From assembly GCA_946480815.1 (NCBI GenBank), contig CAMLLB010000002.1, positions 97,770-161,769 of the forward strand: 64,000 bases of DNA. Direction: 5' to 3'. Positions 26,651 to 35,230 of the stretch are shown here, piece by piece (position 1 is the stretch's first letter; the number at the start of each line of letters is the position of its first letter). A program made the position numbers and the translations under genes. The notes beneath the pieces are model-generated. The model saw only the letters and a list, made by a program, of their open reading frames with translations, had not been told where the DNA came from and made no database searches. This DNA is from an uncultured Flavobacteriales bacterium. GTDB lineage: Bacteria; Bacteroidota; Bacteroidia; Flavobacteriales; Crocinitomicaceae.

Positions 26651-26676
26651 CCCCCTTTATCCCCCTCCAAAGGGGG
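26651..26676 (+). repeat. C-run/G-run hairpin repeat
   Basis: cccccttt (26651-26658) and aaaggggg (26669-26676) form an 8-bp stem. An alternative stem uses ccccct at 26661-26666. It follows the SCO stop codon by 7 bases. A related aaaggggga sequence is at 43915-43923. Confidence 0.5.
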
Positions 26677-26727
26677 AACTAAAAAAAAATATCTTATTTT
26701 CGGCCACAGATATCGAAAAAGCATTCC

Positions 26728-28542
26728 ATGCAAACTACAAAAACAAACTACGGAGCACTCTCCACACTTACAACCGTTTTCTTCTTTTGGGGATTTATCG
26801 CAGCAGGAAACAGTATTTTCATTCCTTTTTGTAAACATTACTTTGGTCTGGACCAGTTCCAAAGCCAGTTAATTGATTTCGCTTTTTACGGAGCATATTA
26901 CCTGGGAGCATTGGGACTATTTGTCTTCAGCACGGTAACCCGTCAGGATCTTGTTTCTACCTGGGGATACAAAAAAAGTATTGTCAACGGATTGCTTTTT
27001 TCCGCTTTGGGTGCAGCCATGATGATCGTTTCTGTTTACCTGAATGTGTTTGCAGCGATGCTATTCGGGTTATTTATTGTGGCATTGGGTTTTTCATTGC
27101 AGCAAACAGCGGCCAATCCTTTCATGATCTCACTGGGAGATGAAAAGACAGGAAGTAATCGCATCAATCTTGGAGGAGGAATCAATAGTTTCGGAACAAC
27201 GATCGGACCAGTTGTGGTTTCATTGGCACTTTTCGGAAGTTCGGCAGCAGTTAGTGATGAAATGATCTCCAAATTGAGCTTAAGCAAAGTGATTATACTT
27301 TATGCCTGTGTGGGATGCTTGTTCCTGGGTGTTGCAGCTTTATTCGGATTTTCCAAACGTGTGCCAAGTGGAAAATTAGATGAAACAGTACTTGGTCCGG
27401 AAGAGGAGAACTTAATTGATTCACCGGTTTCAGCAACTGTTACAACTGAAAAAGCAAAGAAAACCATGGTTACCATGTTGGTCGTTACCGGACTCTTAAT
27501 TGCTTGTTTCTCTCCCGTTTTCAGCAGTTACCGCTCCGATGAAGCAAAACAACTGGTTGAATTGAAAGGTGACCTGGAACAGCTGACTATCGATGAAGAC
27601 AATAAACCGATCAAATCACTTACGATCGTTCAGCAGCAAACCAAAAAAGAAATTGAAGTACAGATCAAAAAAATCTCCGGTCCATTGGAGAAAAAACGCA
27701 TGATCTGGCTTTCGGCAGGTATTCTTGCTGTTCTTGGAGGAATTCTCTTTGCCAACCGTTCGGCAAAAAAGAACGAAAACGGATGGGGAGCTATGAAATA
27801 CCCACAATTAAGCTTGGGAATGTTAGCTATTTTCGTTTACGTAGGTGTTGAAGTAGCGGTTGGGAGTAACCTGGGAGAACTTTTAAAAATGAAAGAGTTC
27901 GGTGCTTATTCTTCCTCAGAAATTACACCTTTTATAGCTATGTATTGGGGGAGCTTAATGATCGGACGCTGGTCCGGTTCTATTAATGCCTTTAACCTGG
28001 GTACTCAAACAAAATTCATTCTGAAATTTATTGTTCCCTTAATTGCCTTTGGGATCATCTTAGGAATTTGCAGTATTTCCGGATATCGGGTTGATATGCT
28101 TTACTGGTATATTATTTGTGTTCTGATCCAAATTTGTGCCTTCTATTTAACAAACGACAAGCCCGCTCGCTCCTTGGCTATTTTCGGGAGCCTGGGCTTA
28201 CTGAGCCTGCTTATCGGTTTAAGTACAACCGGAACGGTTTCCATTTATTCCTTTTTGAGCGCGGGTCTTTTTTGTTCCATCATGTGGCCATGCATTTTCT
28301 CCCTTTCCCTTGCGGGATTGGGAAAACACCAGGCGCAGGGTTCCGGGTTCCTGGTAATGATGATTTTGGGTGGTGGTTTGATCCCACCAATCCAGGGAAA
28401 ATTATCCGATATCATTGGAATCCAACCTTCGTTTATTGTAGGAGCCGTGTGTTTCGCTTACATCACCTTCTTTGCGATCTTCGTAAATAAGCTGTTGAAA
28501 AAACAAGGTATTTCCCTGGATAGTGACGTAGCCGGTCATTAA
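26728..28542 (+). CDS. Sugar-type MFS transporter (FucP/GluP family) with an enlarged central loop
   Basis: 604-residue inner-membrane transporter. The N-terminal half has the FucP-type pattern FFFWGFIAAGNSIFIPFCKHYFG, a GFSLQQTAANPFMISLGDE loop, and NLGGGINSFGTTIGP. The C-terminal half has GSLMIGRWSGS and GGGLIPPIQGKLSD. These families carry fucose, glucose or galactose with H+ or Na+. Relatives are usually 400-450 residues; here a central insert of about 120 residues (roughly 230-345) adds two hydrophobic segments enclosing a charged, coiled-coil-like stretch (LVELKGDLEQL through EIEVQIKKISGPLEKK). The function of the insert is unknown. A strong terminator follows. Confidence 0.88.
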   Translation: MQTTKTNYGALSTLTTVFFFWGFIAAGNSIFIPFCKHYFGLDQFQSQLIDFAFYGAYYLGALGLFVFSTVTRQDLVSTWGYKKSIVNGLLFSALGAAMMIVSVYLNVFAAMLFGLFIVALGFSLQQTAANPFMISLGDEKTGSNRINLGGGINSFGTTIGPVVVSLALFGSSAAVSDEMISKLSLSKVIILYACVGCLFLGVAALFGFSKRVPSGKLDETVLGPEEENLIDSPVSATVTTEKAKKTMVTMLVVTGLLIACFSPVFSSYRSDEAKQLVELKGDLEQLTIDEDNKPIKSLTIVQQQTKKEIEVQIKKISGPLEKKRMIWLSAGILAVLGGILFANRSAKKNENGWGAMKYPQLSLGMLAIFVYVGVEVAVGSNLGELLKMKEFGAYSSSEITPFIAMYWGSLMIGRWSGSINAFNLGTQTKFILKFIVPLIAFGIILGICSISGYRVDMLYWYIICVLIQICAFYLTNDKPARSLAIFGSLGLLSLLIGLSTTGTVSIYSFLSAGLFCSIMWPCIFSLSLAGLGKHQAQGSGFLVMMILGGGLIPPIQGKLSDIIGIQPSFIVGAVCFAYITFFAIFVNKLLKKQGISLDSDVAGH

Positions 28543-28561
28543 TTCCGGAATATAATTTTCG

Positions 28562-28588
28562 AAAAGCGGCCAATGAGCCGCTTTTTTT
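28562..28588 (+). terminator. Intrinsic terminator after the MFS transporter
   Basis: Stem agcggc/gccgct (28565-28570 and 28577-28582) extended by A-T pairs, with a run of T to 28588. Confidence 0.88.
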
Positions 28589-28655
28589 GGTCCCAAACCC
28601 TGTCTATTCTCACTTTTCTAAAATAATCTATATTGTTTCTAAATAAGAGCAAAAC

Positions 28656-28686
28656 TTCGTTCGGGTTGTTCTAGCTATTAAATTTG
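28656..28686 (+). promoter_or_regulatory. Candidate promoter of the sdhCAB operon
   Basis: ttcg (28656-28659, one mismatch to TTTG) is followed after exactly 19 bases by TAAATTTG (28679-28686), the Bacteroidota -33/-7 layout, 29 bases before the sdhC ATG. It is the best promoter candidate in the window. Confidence 0.6.
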
Positions 28687-28715
28687 TAACGTTTGAAACA
28701 TTTTTTAAAAATACT

Positions 28716-29636
28716 ATGAGTAAATCTGGAATATTTACGTCCTCATTAGCAAAGAAGTATTGGATGGCACTCACCGGGCTTTTCCTGATCACCTTTCTTA
28801 TCGGACACTTGCTGGGAAATATGCAGCTAATTACAAAAACAGGAGAGGAAGGAAGGCGTGCTTTCAATGAGTATGCGTACTTCATGGGCCACAATATCTT
28901 TATTAAGATCCTGGCTTATTTAACTTACTTCTCTATTTTGGCTCACGCTTGCATCGGGTTGTACCTGGCTGTACAAAACAAAAAAGCACGTCCGCAAAAC
29001 TATGCTTACAATAAGCCTGGTACAAATTCAAGTACGGCTTCCCGCTATATGGCAATTCTGGGTACACTGATTTTGATATTCATTTGTACACACATGGCAA
29101 ACTTCTGGTACAAGCAAAAAGTAGCAGAAACAGTTCCATTACATGTTTTGCATAAAGACATTACCGAACAACAACAGGACCCAATGACCGGTCAAACAAT
29201 GAAGCAGACCATTTCCATTGATTATGTTCTGACAACCAAAGGAGATTATATGCCTTTTTCATATGTTGATCCACAATCCCAACAAAAAATGGAGTTATTG
29301 GATGTGAAAGAAGGAACACATCTTTTCGACAAAAAAGCAGAAATCCAGGTTGGTGAAGGATACCGTGACTTGCATACAGTTGTTATGAACTTCTTCGGGC
29401 AATCCGAGCAAGGGCAACCTACCAACGAACTGGCTCTTTGGGCGGTTATTCTATACGTGGTTTCCATGTTCGTTCTGATGTTCCACTTGTGGCACGGATT
29501 CGGTTCTGCATTCCAGTCATTGGGATTGAATCACCGCAAATACAACGGACTTATCCGCTTCGTAGGCCAGGCATTTGCAATCGTAGTTCCATTATTGTTT
29601 GCAATTATTCCAGTTGTTATTTATTTAAGAAGATAA
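28716..29636 (+). CDS. sdhC: Succinate dehydrogenase/fumarate reductase cytochrome b subunit
   Basis: Membrane anchor of complex II that binds heme b and the quinone. The 306-residue product has five membrane segments (about 17-37, 62-86, 111-130, 240-258, 283-304), as in the single-subunit type B enzymes. Candidate heme ligands are His31 (LIGHLLGN), His77 (ILAHACIG), His126 (CTHMANF) and His257 (MFHLWHG). Between the third and fourth segments lies an extra soluble stretch of about 65 residues (145-212, DITEQQQDPMTGQTM onwards) that makes it longer than the roughly 220-230 residues common in Bacteroidota. It heads sdhC-sdhA-sdhB; sdhA begins 18 bases downstream. Confidence 0.93.
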   Translation: MSKSGIFTSSLAKKYWMALTGLFLITFLIGHLLGNMQLITKTGEEGRRAFNEYAYFMGHNIFIKILAYLTYFSILAHACIGLYLAVQNKKARPQNYAYNKPGTNSSTASRYMAILGTLILIFICTHMANFWYKQKVAETVPLHVLHKDITEQQQDPMTGQTMKQTISIDYVLTTKGDYMPFSYVDPQSQQKMELLDVKEGTHLFDKKAEIQVGEGYRDLHTVVMNFFGQSEQGQPTNELALWAVILYVVSMFVLMFHLWHGFGSAFQSLGLNHRKYNGLIRFVGQAFAIVVPLLFAIIPVVIYLRR

Positions 29637-29654
29637 TATTCAAAAAAGTACTGT

Positions 29655-31667
29655 ATGTCTATTCTAGATTCAAAAATACCAGAAGGTCACATTTCGAAGA
29701 AATGGACCGACTACAAAGACCACTTGCGTTTAGTTGCTCCCAATAACCGTCCAAAGATCGACATCATTGTTGTTGGAACAGGTCTGGCAGGAGCATCAGC
29801 GGCTGCATCATTAGGAGAAATGGGATACAACGTGAAAGCATTCTGTTTCCAGGATTCTCCGCGTCGTGCACACTCCATTGCAGCACAAGGTGGTATTAAC
29901 GCAGCGAAAAATTATCAAAATGACGGTGACTCGATTTACCGTTTATTTTACGATACGATCAAAGGTGGTGACTACCGTGCACGTGAAGCAAACGTTCACC
30001 GTTTAGCAGAAGTTTCCGGGAACATCATCGACCAGTGTGTTGCACAAGGTGTTCCGTTTGCACGTGAGTACGGAGGTTTACTGGATAACCGCTCTTTCGG
30101 TGGTACACAGGTACAACGTACATTCTACGCTGCAGGACAAACAGGTCAGCAGTTGTTGCTGGGAGCTTACTCAGCACTTTCCCGCCAAATCGGTTTGGGG
30201 AATGTTCAGATGTATAATCGTCATGAGATGCTGGACCTGGTAAAAGTGGATGGGAAAGCACGCGGAATTATTGCACGTAACTTAATTACCGGAGAAATTG
30301 AGCGTCACTCTGCTCACGCGGTAATCCTATGCACAGGTGGATACGGAAACGTGTACTTCCTTTCAACAAACGCAATGGGATCGAACGTAACAGCAGCATG
30401 GAAAGCACACAAGCGTGGGGCTTACTTTGCAAACCCATGTTACGTACAAATTCACCCGACTTGTATCCCGGTTCACGGGACGAACCAATCCAAGTTGACT
30501 TTGATGTCTGAATCATTGCGTAACTCAGGTCGTATTTGGGTACCAAAGAAAAAAGAAGATGCGGAAGCAATTCGCGCCGGGCAATTAAAGCCTACACAAA
30601 TTGCGGAAGAAGATAGAGATTATTACCTGGAGCGCCGCTACCCGGCATTCGGTAACCTGGTTCCACGTGACGTTGCTTCACGCGCTGCAAAAGAACGTTG
30701 TGATGCCGGTTTCGGTATCGAAGCAAACGATACGATGGAAGGTGTTTACCTGGATTTCTCTTCCGAGATCAAAGCAAAAGGAAAACAAGCTGCTTATGCT
30801 GCGGGTAATCACAATGCAAGTGAAGAGGAGATCATCCAATTAGGTAAAAAATGGGTAGAAGAGAAATATGGAAACCTGTTCCAGATGTATGAAAAAATTA
30901 CAGATGAGAACCCGTATGAAACTCCAATGAAGATTTATCCGGCAGTTCACTATACCATGGGTGGTGTTTGGGTTGATTACAACTTACAGTCTACTATCCC
31001 GGGATGTTTCGTGGCGGGTGAAGCAAACTTCTCCGATCACGGTGCAAACCGCTTGGGAGCTTCTGCATTGATGCAGGGGTTGGCAGACGGATATTTCGTA
31101 GTTCCGTATACTGTTTCAGATTATCTTGCCGGAGATATCCGTACAGGAAAAATCTCTACGGATTCACCGGAATTTGAGGAAGCTGAAAATCATGTAAGAG
31201 ACATGATCTCCAAATTCATGAATAACAACGGAACCAAATCGGTTGATCATTTCCACAAACGTTTGGGACACATCATGTGGAACAAAGTTGGAATGGGCCG
31301 TAATGCACAGGGATTAACAGAAGCTATTTCGGAAATTGCCGCTTTGCGTGAAGAGTTCTACAAAGAGGTGTATGTTCCGGGAGATGCAAACGAATTGAAC
31401 CCGGAATTGGAAAAAGCACTTCGCGTAGCTGACTTTATGGAATTAGGCCAGTTAATGGCGCGTGATGCTTTACAGCGTAACGAATCTTGCGGAGGTCACT
31501 TCCGTGAAGAATACCAGGATGCGGAAGGTGAAACACTTCGTGACGACGAAAACTTCAACTTCGTTGGAGCTTGGGAATACAAAGGAATGGATATCAACCA
31601 ATCCGTATTGCACAAGGAAGTGTTGAATTACGAGTACATTAAAATCGCAGCGAGAAATTACAAGTAA
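29655..31667 (+). CDS. sdhA: Succinate dehydrogenase/fumarate reductase flavoprotein subunit
   Basis: 670-residue FAD subunit that oxidises succinate or reduces fumarate at the cytoplasmic face of the membrane. The dinucleotide-binding [19 protein letters not shown] (about 39-57) and the covalent flavin-binding His73 in [17 protein letters not shown] are present. The active-site region [24 protein letters not shown] and capping-domain GGVWVDYN follow in order. Length fits the non-classical Bacteroidota SdhA/FrdA. It lies 18 bases after sdhC. Its partner sdhB is normally next, but here 465 bases separate the two, filled by the four-helix-bundle cassette that begins two bases past the sdhA stop. 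Confidence 0.97.
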   Translation: MSILDSKIPEGHISKKWTDYKDHLRLVAPNNRPKIDIIVVGTGLAGASAAASLGEMGYNVKAFCFQDSPRRAHSIAAQGGINAAKNYQNDGDSIYRLFYDTIKGGDYRAREANVHRLAEVSGNIIDQCVAQGVPFAREYGGLLDNRSFGGTQVQRTFYAAGQTGQQLLLGAYSALSRQIGLGNVQMYNRHEMLDLVKVDGKARGIIARNLITGEIERHSAHAVILCTGGYGNVYFLSTNAMGSNVTAAWKAHKRGAYFANPCYVQIHPTCIPVHGTNQSKLTLMSESLRNSGRIWVPKKKEDAEAIRAGQLKPTQIAEEDRDYYLERRYPAFGNLVPRDVASRAAKERCDAGFGIEANDTMEGVYLDFSSEIKAKGKQAAYAAGNHNASEEEIIQLGKKWVEEKYGNLFQMYEKITDENPYETPMKIYPAVHYTMGGVWVDYNLQSTIPGCFVAGEANFSDHGANRLGASALMQGLADGYFVVPYTVSDYLAGDIRTGKISTDSPEFEEAENHVRDMISKFMNNNGTKSVDHFHKRLGHIMWNKVGMGRNAQGLTEAISEIAALREEFYKEVYVPGDANELNPELEKALRVADFMELGQLMARDALQRNESCGGHFREEYQDAEGETLRDDENFNFVGAWEYKGMDINQSVLHKEVLNYEYIKIAARNYK

Positions 31668-31668
31668 T

Positions 31669-31696
31669 CAGGCATTAGTAAATAGGCAATAGTAAT
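31669..31696 (+). repeat. Left 7-bp-unit array of the four-helix-bundle cassette
   Basis: Successive units (c)aggcat, tagtaaa, taggcaa, tagtaat share a TAG-nnA pattern at a strict 7-base period. Confidence 0.65.
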
Positions 31697-31701
31697 TGGA
31701 G

Positions 31702-32067
31702 ATGAGCATAAACTCTTATAAAGATTTACTTATTTGGCAGAAAGGCATAGATCTGGCTGTTGATGTGTATTCTTTAACCAGAGATTTCCCTGAAATGGAA
31801 AAGTTTGCTCTTTCAAGCCAAATAAAAAGATCAGCTTCATCTATTTCTGCAAATATTGCAGAAGGATATGGCAGACAATCGACAAAAAGCTATAGCCAAT
31901 TTATTAAGATTTCCAGAGGATCATTATTTGAACTGGAAACTCATCTGATTCTTGCAGAGCGCTTAGAGTATATTGTTGAAAAAGAATTATACAATAAAAT
32001 AAAGGACCAAATAATTGAAGAAGGTAAAATGCTAAATTCCTTCATCAAAAAATTGGAGGAGAAATAA
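31702..32067 (+). CDS. Four-helix-bundle protein (23S rRNA intervening-sequence/S23 family)
   Basis: 121-residue, all-helical, basic protein. It matches the IVP/S23 family at YKDLLIWQKGIDLAVDVYSL and SSQIKRSASSISANIAEGYG, followed by SYSQFIKISRGSLFELET, all hallmark phrases. Family members form pentameric barrels; relatives are encoded in 23S rRNA intervening sequences and include the Avd protein of diversity-generating retroelements, which binds RNA and a reverse transcriptase. No reverse transcriptase or variable repeat is nearby, so this is a stand-alone copy. The ATG at 31702 follows ggag closely; a TTG at 31696 is an alternative. It interrupts the sdhA-sdhB junction and is flanked by inverted 7-bp arrays. 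Confidence 0.9.
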   Translation: MSINSYKDLLIWQKGIDLAVDVYSLTRDFPEMEKFALSSQIKRSASSISANIAEGYGRQSTKSYSQFIKISRGSLFELETHLILAERLEYIVEKELYNKIKDQIIEEGKMLNSFIKKLEEK

Positions 32068-32092
32068 TAAAAACTTTTGTTAGGACTGGGTT

Positions 32093-32124
32093 GCTAATGC
32101 CTATTGCCTAATAACTAATAACTA
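32093..32124 (-). repeat. Right 7-bp-unit array of the four-helix-bundle cassette (inverted)
   Basis: Read on the minus strand: tagttat, tagttat, taggcaa, taggcat, tagcaa, a strict 7-base period matching the left array's unit in opposite orientation. Confidence 0.7.
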
Positions 32125-32132
32125 GAAAAGTT

Positions 32133-32897
32133 ATGGCATCAAAAACAATCAATATAAACCTGAAGATTTGGCGTCAAAAGAACGCGAATTCGAAAGGAAG
32201 TATGGAAACATACAAATTGGACAACGTTTCAACAGACAGTTCTTTCCTGGAAATGCTGGATCAGTTGAATGAGCAATTAGTAAATGAGCGTAAAGAACCG
32301 ATCGCATTTGACCACGATTGTCGTGAAGGAATCTGTGGAATGTGTTCTTTGTATATCAACGGAGAAGCTCACGGACCGGATCGTGCAGTTACAACTTGCC
32401 AATTGCACATGCGTAAGTTCAAGGATGGTGAAACGATTTACGTAGAACCATGGAGAGCAAAAGCGTTCCCGGTAATCAAAGATTTGGTTGTAGACCGTTC
32501 ATCATTCGATCGCATTCAGCAAGCCGGAGGATTCGTTTCGGTAAATACTTCCGGCCGTACCATGGATGCGAACGCTATTCCAATCGGGAAAGCAGAAGCT
32601 GACAAAGCATTTGAAGCTGCTACCTGTATTGGTTGCGGAGCGTGTGTTGCAAGCTGTAAAAATGCATCTGCCATGTTGTTCGTTTCAGCGAAAGTGTCTC
32701 AGTTGGCTTTATTGCCGCAAGGACAAGTTGAAGCACAACAGCGTGTTTTAAGTATGGTAAAACAAATGGATGAAGAAGGATTCGGAAACTGTACAAACAC
32801 AGGTGCATGCGCTGTTGAGTGTCCGAAAGAAATCTCTTTAGAGAACATTGCACGCATGAACCGCGAGTATTTGAAAGCGATGGTTGCTTCAGAGTAA
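32133..32897 (+). CDS. sdhB: Succinate dehydrogenase/fumarate reductase iron-sulfur subunit
   Basis: 254-residue electron-transfer subunit of complex II. The [2Fe-2S] ligands are Cys63, 68, 71 and 89 ([14 protein letters not shown]), followed by the ferredoxin-like cluster [11 protein letters not shown] (Cys165, 168, 171, 175) and the C-terminal set around Cys220, 226 and 230 ([12 protein letters not shown]). All are present, so the subunit should be functional. It is 465 bases from sdhA because of the intervening cassette; the right repeat array ends 8 bases before its ATG, which has replaced the usual upstream sequence, and no clear Shine-Dalgarno is visible. A strong terminator follows the gene. 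Confidence 0.97.
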   Translation: MASKTININLKIWRQKNANSKGSMETYKLDNVSTDSSFLEMLDQLNEQLVNERKEPIAFDHDCREGICGMCSLYINGEAHGPDRAVTTCQLHMRKFKDGETIYVEPWRAKAFPVIKDLVVDRSSFDRIQQAGGFVSVNTSGRTMDANAIPIGKAEADKAFEAATCIGCGACVASCKNASAMLFVSAKVSQLALLPQGQVEAQQRVLSMVKQMDEEGFGNCTNTGACAVECPKEISLENIARMNREYLKAMVASE

Positions 32898-32949
32898 CTG
32901 AATAAAAGAATGAAATGGTCAGCCACGGCTGAAAAAAATATCCGAACTA

Positions 32950-32977
32950 AAAAGGCTTCACAAATGTGAAGCCTTTT
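32950..32977 (+). terminator. Intrinsic terminator of the sdhCAB operon
   Basis: Perfect 12-bp stem, aaaaggcttcac (32950-32961) with gtgaagcctttt (32966-32977), around the loop aaat. Confidence 0.9.
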
Positions 32978-33142
32978 CTATTCAGAAGAAATGGAGTCAG
33001 ACATTACATGATCAAGCGATTCGAACTAAATTCCTTATCCCTTCCTGAGAGATCAATTGTGTAATAATGAGTTTATTGAAACAAAAATTTTTTGTTTGTT
33101 AATTTTTCTTTACATTTAGTGCATCTTTAATTTACTTATGTT

Positions 33143-34921
33143 ATGAAAAAACTTTTACTTTCCCTTGGGTTAGTGCTGGTTGGTTCGACTGCTATGTCAC
33201 AAGTGATATTCTCGGTTGAAGCACCTGCATCTATCGCAGGGTTCTACGATTTTAAATCAAATGGAGATGGATCAAGCTGGGGAACGGCTACATTGGCTGG
33301 TTTACCGCCGGTAATCGACACAGTTGTAATCCCGAATGACGGGACTCCGGGTGTGAATGCACAAGGAAACCCAGCTTCAGCTACGGGTTGTAATGCATTA
33401 CCTGCAGGAAGTTTGGCAGGAAAAATTGCGATGGTATATCGCGGAGACGGTGGAAATCCCGCAATTGGTGCGTGTGGTTTCGGTGTGAAAGCACAAATGT
33501 GTGCAAATGCAGGTGCTGTTGCGGTAATTATCGTAAACCGTGATGCAACAACAATTGCAATGAACGGGGGTACGGAAGGTGCTGCTGTTACTATTCCTGT
33601 TATTATGGTGAACCTGGCTACCGGGCAGTTGATCCGTGATGCAATTGAAAATGGTGACGATGTGGTTGCAATGATCGGTGACAAAACTGGTTATTACGGC
33701 GACGATTTAACAGCATTTGATGAGACTTCCGTAAGAGCAGAATTCGGTTCAAAACCACTTGCTTTGGCTCAAAATGCTTCTGAATTCTCTTTGAATCCGG
33801 GAACCTGGGTTTATAACTATGGTCAAAACAGCCAAGCAGGCGTTACTTTGAACACAGTTATCAAAAGAAACGGAACTCAGATCTACACTCAAACGTCTGC
33901 AGCGGCTACGATTCCTTCCGGAGATTCATTATTCATGACTACTCCTACATACTCAGAGGCTTCTTATACAGCTGGTCAGTATGAAATTATTTACACTGTT
34001 GCAATGACAAACGCGGATGAGTTTGCCGGGGATAACGTATCTACTAGTACATTCGCTTTAAGTCCGCAATACTGGTCATTGGCTGGTTTTAACGCTACTG
34101 CGGATACGATTAAAGCTGATGGTTTCTACCGCCCTGCTACATTGCCAACAACGCAATTTGAAACTTGTATTGTATTAGAAGATGCAAATGCAGGAAGACT
34201 TAAAATGGATGGTGTACTGTATGGAGGTATGACAGTAGGCGCTGCTGATACAGCAACTGTAACTTTAGATGGAGTTGAGGTAACATGGACATTGTATGCA
34301 TGGAATGACTTAGACCATACAGTTACGACAGGAACATTTGATCTGTTAAGCCAGGTTGCAGAAGGATCTTATATTTACCCGGACCCGGCTGATCCAGTAT
34401 TGGAACAACCTGTTTTCATGCCGATCACAAGTGCTCCTTACTACCAAATGGTAGACGATCAGTTTTACTTAATGTGTATCAATAACTATACTCCTCAAGT
34501 ATACATGGCATTCAGTACTTCAGATCATTATGACTATGCAATGAATGGAGATGATATGGTTCGTTTCCCATTGCGTTCGGATGCTGGTACCTGGACTCCT
34601 GCTGGATTCAGTGGACTTCCGGTTCCTTCTATCGCTTTGAGAACAGGTACTGACTTGGGTGTTTCTGAAAATGAATTGGTTGATGCTTCTGCATTCCCGG
34701 TTCCTGCTAAAGAAACAATCACTGTTAAAGTAAAAGCTGCTGGTGATGCTACATTGAAAATTGTAGACATGGCTGGTCGTGAAGTTTCTGCTCAACAGGT
34801 TAAAATTGAGAACGGTCAATTCCAAACTTCTGTTGCAGGTATGAACGCTGGTACTTATGTATTTACATTGGATTACGCAAATGGTACTACAAGCCGCTTC
34901 AACGTGGTTGTATCTAAGTAA
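33143..34921 (+). CDS. T9SS-exported protein with a protease-associated (PA) domain
   Basis: 592 residues. A signal peptide (MKKLLLSLGLVLVGSTAMSQ) is followed by a PA domain (about 55-185): CNALPAGSLAGKIAMVYRGDGG, KAQMCANAGAVAVIIVN and VTIPVIMVNLATGQLI are diagnostic. The middle (about 190-505) is beta-rich without motifs I recognise. The last 85 residues are a T9SS sorting domain, with FPVPAKETITVKV and AGTYVFTLDYANGTTSRFNVVVSK. PA domains usually sit in secreted proteases, but no catalytic domain is evident, so it may be a binding or accessory protein. It is monocistronic, with its own terminator. Confidence 0.85.
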   Translation: MKKLLLSLGLVLVGSTAMSQVIFSVEAPASIAGFYDFKSNGDGSSWGTATLAGLPPVIDTVVIPNDGTPGVNAQGNPASATGCNALPAGSLAGKIAMVYRGDGGNPAIGACGFGVKAQMCANAGAVAVIIVNRDATTIAMNGGTEGAAVTIPVIMVNLATGQLIRDAIENGDDVVAMIGDKTGYYGDDLTAFDETSVRAEFGSKPLALAQNASEFSLNPGTWVYNYGQNSQAGVTLNTVIKRNGTQIYTQTSAAATIPSGDSLFMTTPTYSEASYTAGQYEIIYTVAMTNADEFAGDNVSTSTFALSPQYWSLAGFNATADTIKADGFYRPATLPTTQFETCIVLEDANAGRLKMDGVLYGGMTVGAADTATVTLDGVEVTWTLYAWNDLDHTVTTGTFDLLSQVAEGSYIYPDPADPVLEQPVFMPITSAPYYQMVDDQFYLMCINNYTPQVYMAFSTSDHYDYAMNGDDMVRFPLRSDAGTWTPAGFSGLPVPSIALRTGTDLGVSENELVDASAFPVPAKETITVKVKAAGDATLKIVDMAGREVSAQQVKIENGQFQTSVAGMNAGTYVFTLDYANGTTSRFNVVVSK

Positions 34922-34940
34922 TCAGGTATAAAATATGGAA

Positions 34941-34975
34941 AACCGATCTCGTTTAACGGGGTCGGTTTTTTTTGT
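34941..34975 (+). terminator. Intrinsic terminator after the PA-domain gene
   Basis: A 10-bp stem accgatctcg/cggggtcggt with two G-U pairs and loop tttaa, then eight T. Confidence 0.88.
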
Positions 34976-34995
34976 GCTCTATAGTTGTTATGATA

Positions 34996-35013
34996 CACCA
35001 AGCTCACAAAGAT
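34996..35013 (+). repeat. 9-bp-unit array, two units
   Basis: caccaagct followed by cacaaagat; unit CAC-nAAG-nn. Confidence 0.5.
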
Positions 35014-35101
35014 TTATTGGATTAATCGGAATTAGAACACGAGGCAGACAGCTTCGCTGTCTTTTTAACCACATTGGTACATAATTGAACCTATTATTTA
35101 C

Positions 35102-35128
35102 CACTAAGCACACGAGGAACACCAAGAA
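35102..35128 (+). repeat. 9-bp-unit array, three units
   Basis: cactaagca, cacgaggaa and caccaagaa in succession; same CAC-nAAG-nn unit as 34996-35013. Confidence 0.6.
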
Positions 35129-35174
35129 TTTTGTTCATAATAGGAAACTTCGCAAGCTCAGTCACGGAAATTAA

Positions 35175-35224
35175 ACCACATAGGTCATATAGTCGACGGT
35201 CTTGCTATTATTTACCTATGTGGT
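35175..35224. repeat. Close inverted repeat (11-bp arms, 28-bp spacer)
   Basis: accacataggt (35175-35185) and acctatgtggt (35214-35224) are exact inverted copies. The spacer has no gene. It ends 6 bases before the stop of the histidine kinase gene. Confidence 0.7.
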
Positions 35225-35230
35225 AAAAGA

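Larger units (their letters stand above)
31669..32124 (+). mobile_element. Repeat-bounded cassette with a four-helix-bundle gene, inserted between sdhA and sdhB
   Basis: The segment from just after the sdhA stop codon to 8 bases before the sdhB start holds one gene flanked by two degenerate arrays of a 7-bp unit in opposite orientation. Over the best 21 bases the left array and the reversed right array agree at 17 positions, including taggcaatag. In RNA the arms could pair and loop out the gene, as in intervening sequences of 23S rRNA that encode related proteins. I infer an insertion; no target-site duplication is evident. Confidence 0.55.
34981..35230. other. Gene-free region with several decayed short-period repeat arrays
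   Basis: No coding frame is convincing here. It contains two 9-bp-unit CAC-nAAG arrays (34996-35013, 35102-35128), a terminator-like gacagc/gctgtc hairpin with T-run (35047-35066), a 12-bp direct repeat ctattatttacc (35091-35102 and 35205-35216) and a close inverted pair accacataggt/acctatgtggt (35175-35224). The accaca-tggt-acata stretch at 35069-35083 resembles a diverged copy of that arm. Confidence 0.6.

Noticed and set aside
31702..32067. Four-helix-bundle gene as the Avd part of a diversity-generating retroelement
   Set aside because: No reverse transcriptase, template repeat or variable repeat is found in the window around it.
31669..32124. CRISPR-like reading of the short arrays
   Set aside because: Units are 7 bases long, degenerate, without spacers, and there are no cas genes; the same holds for the 10-bp arrays near metG.
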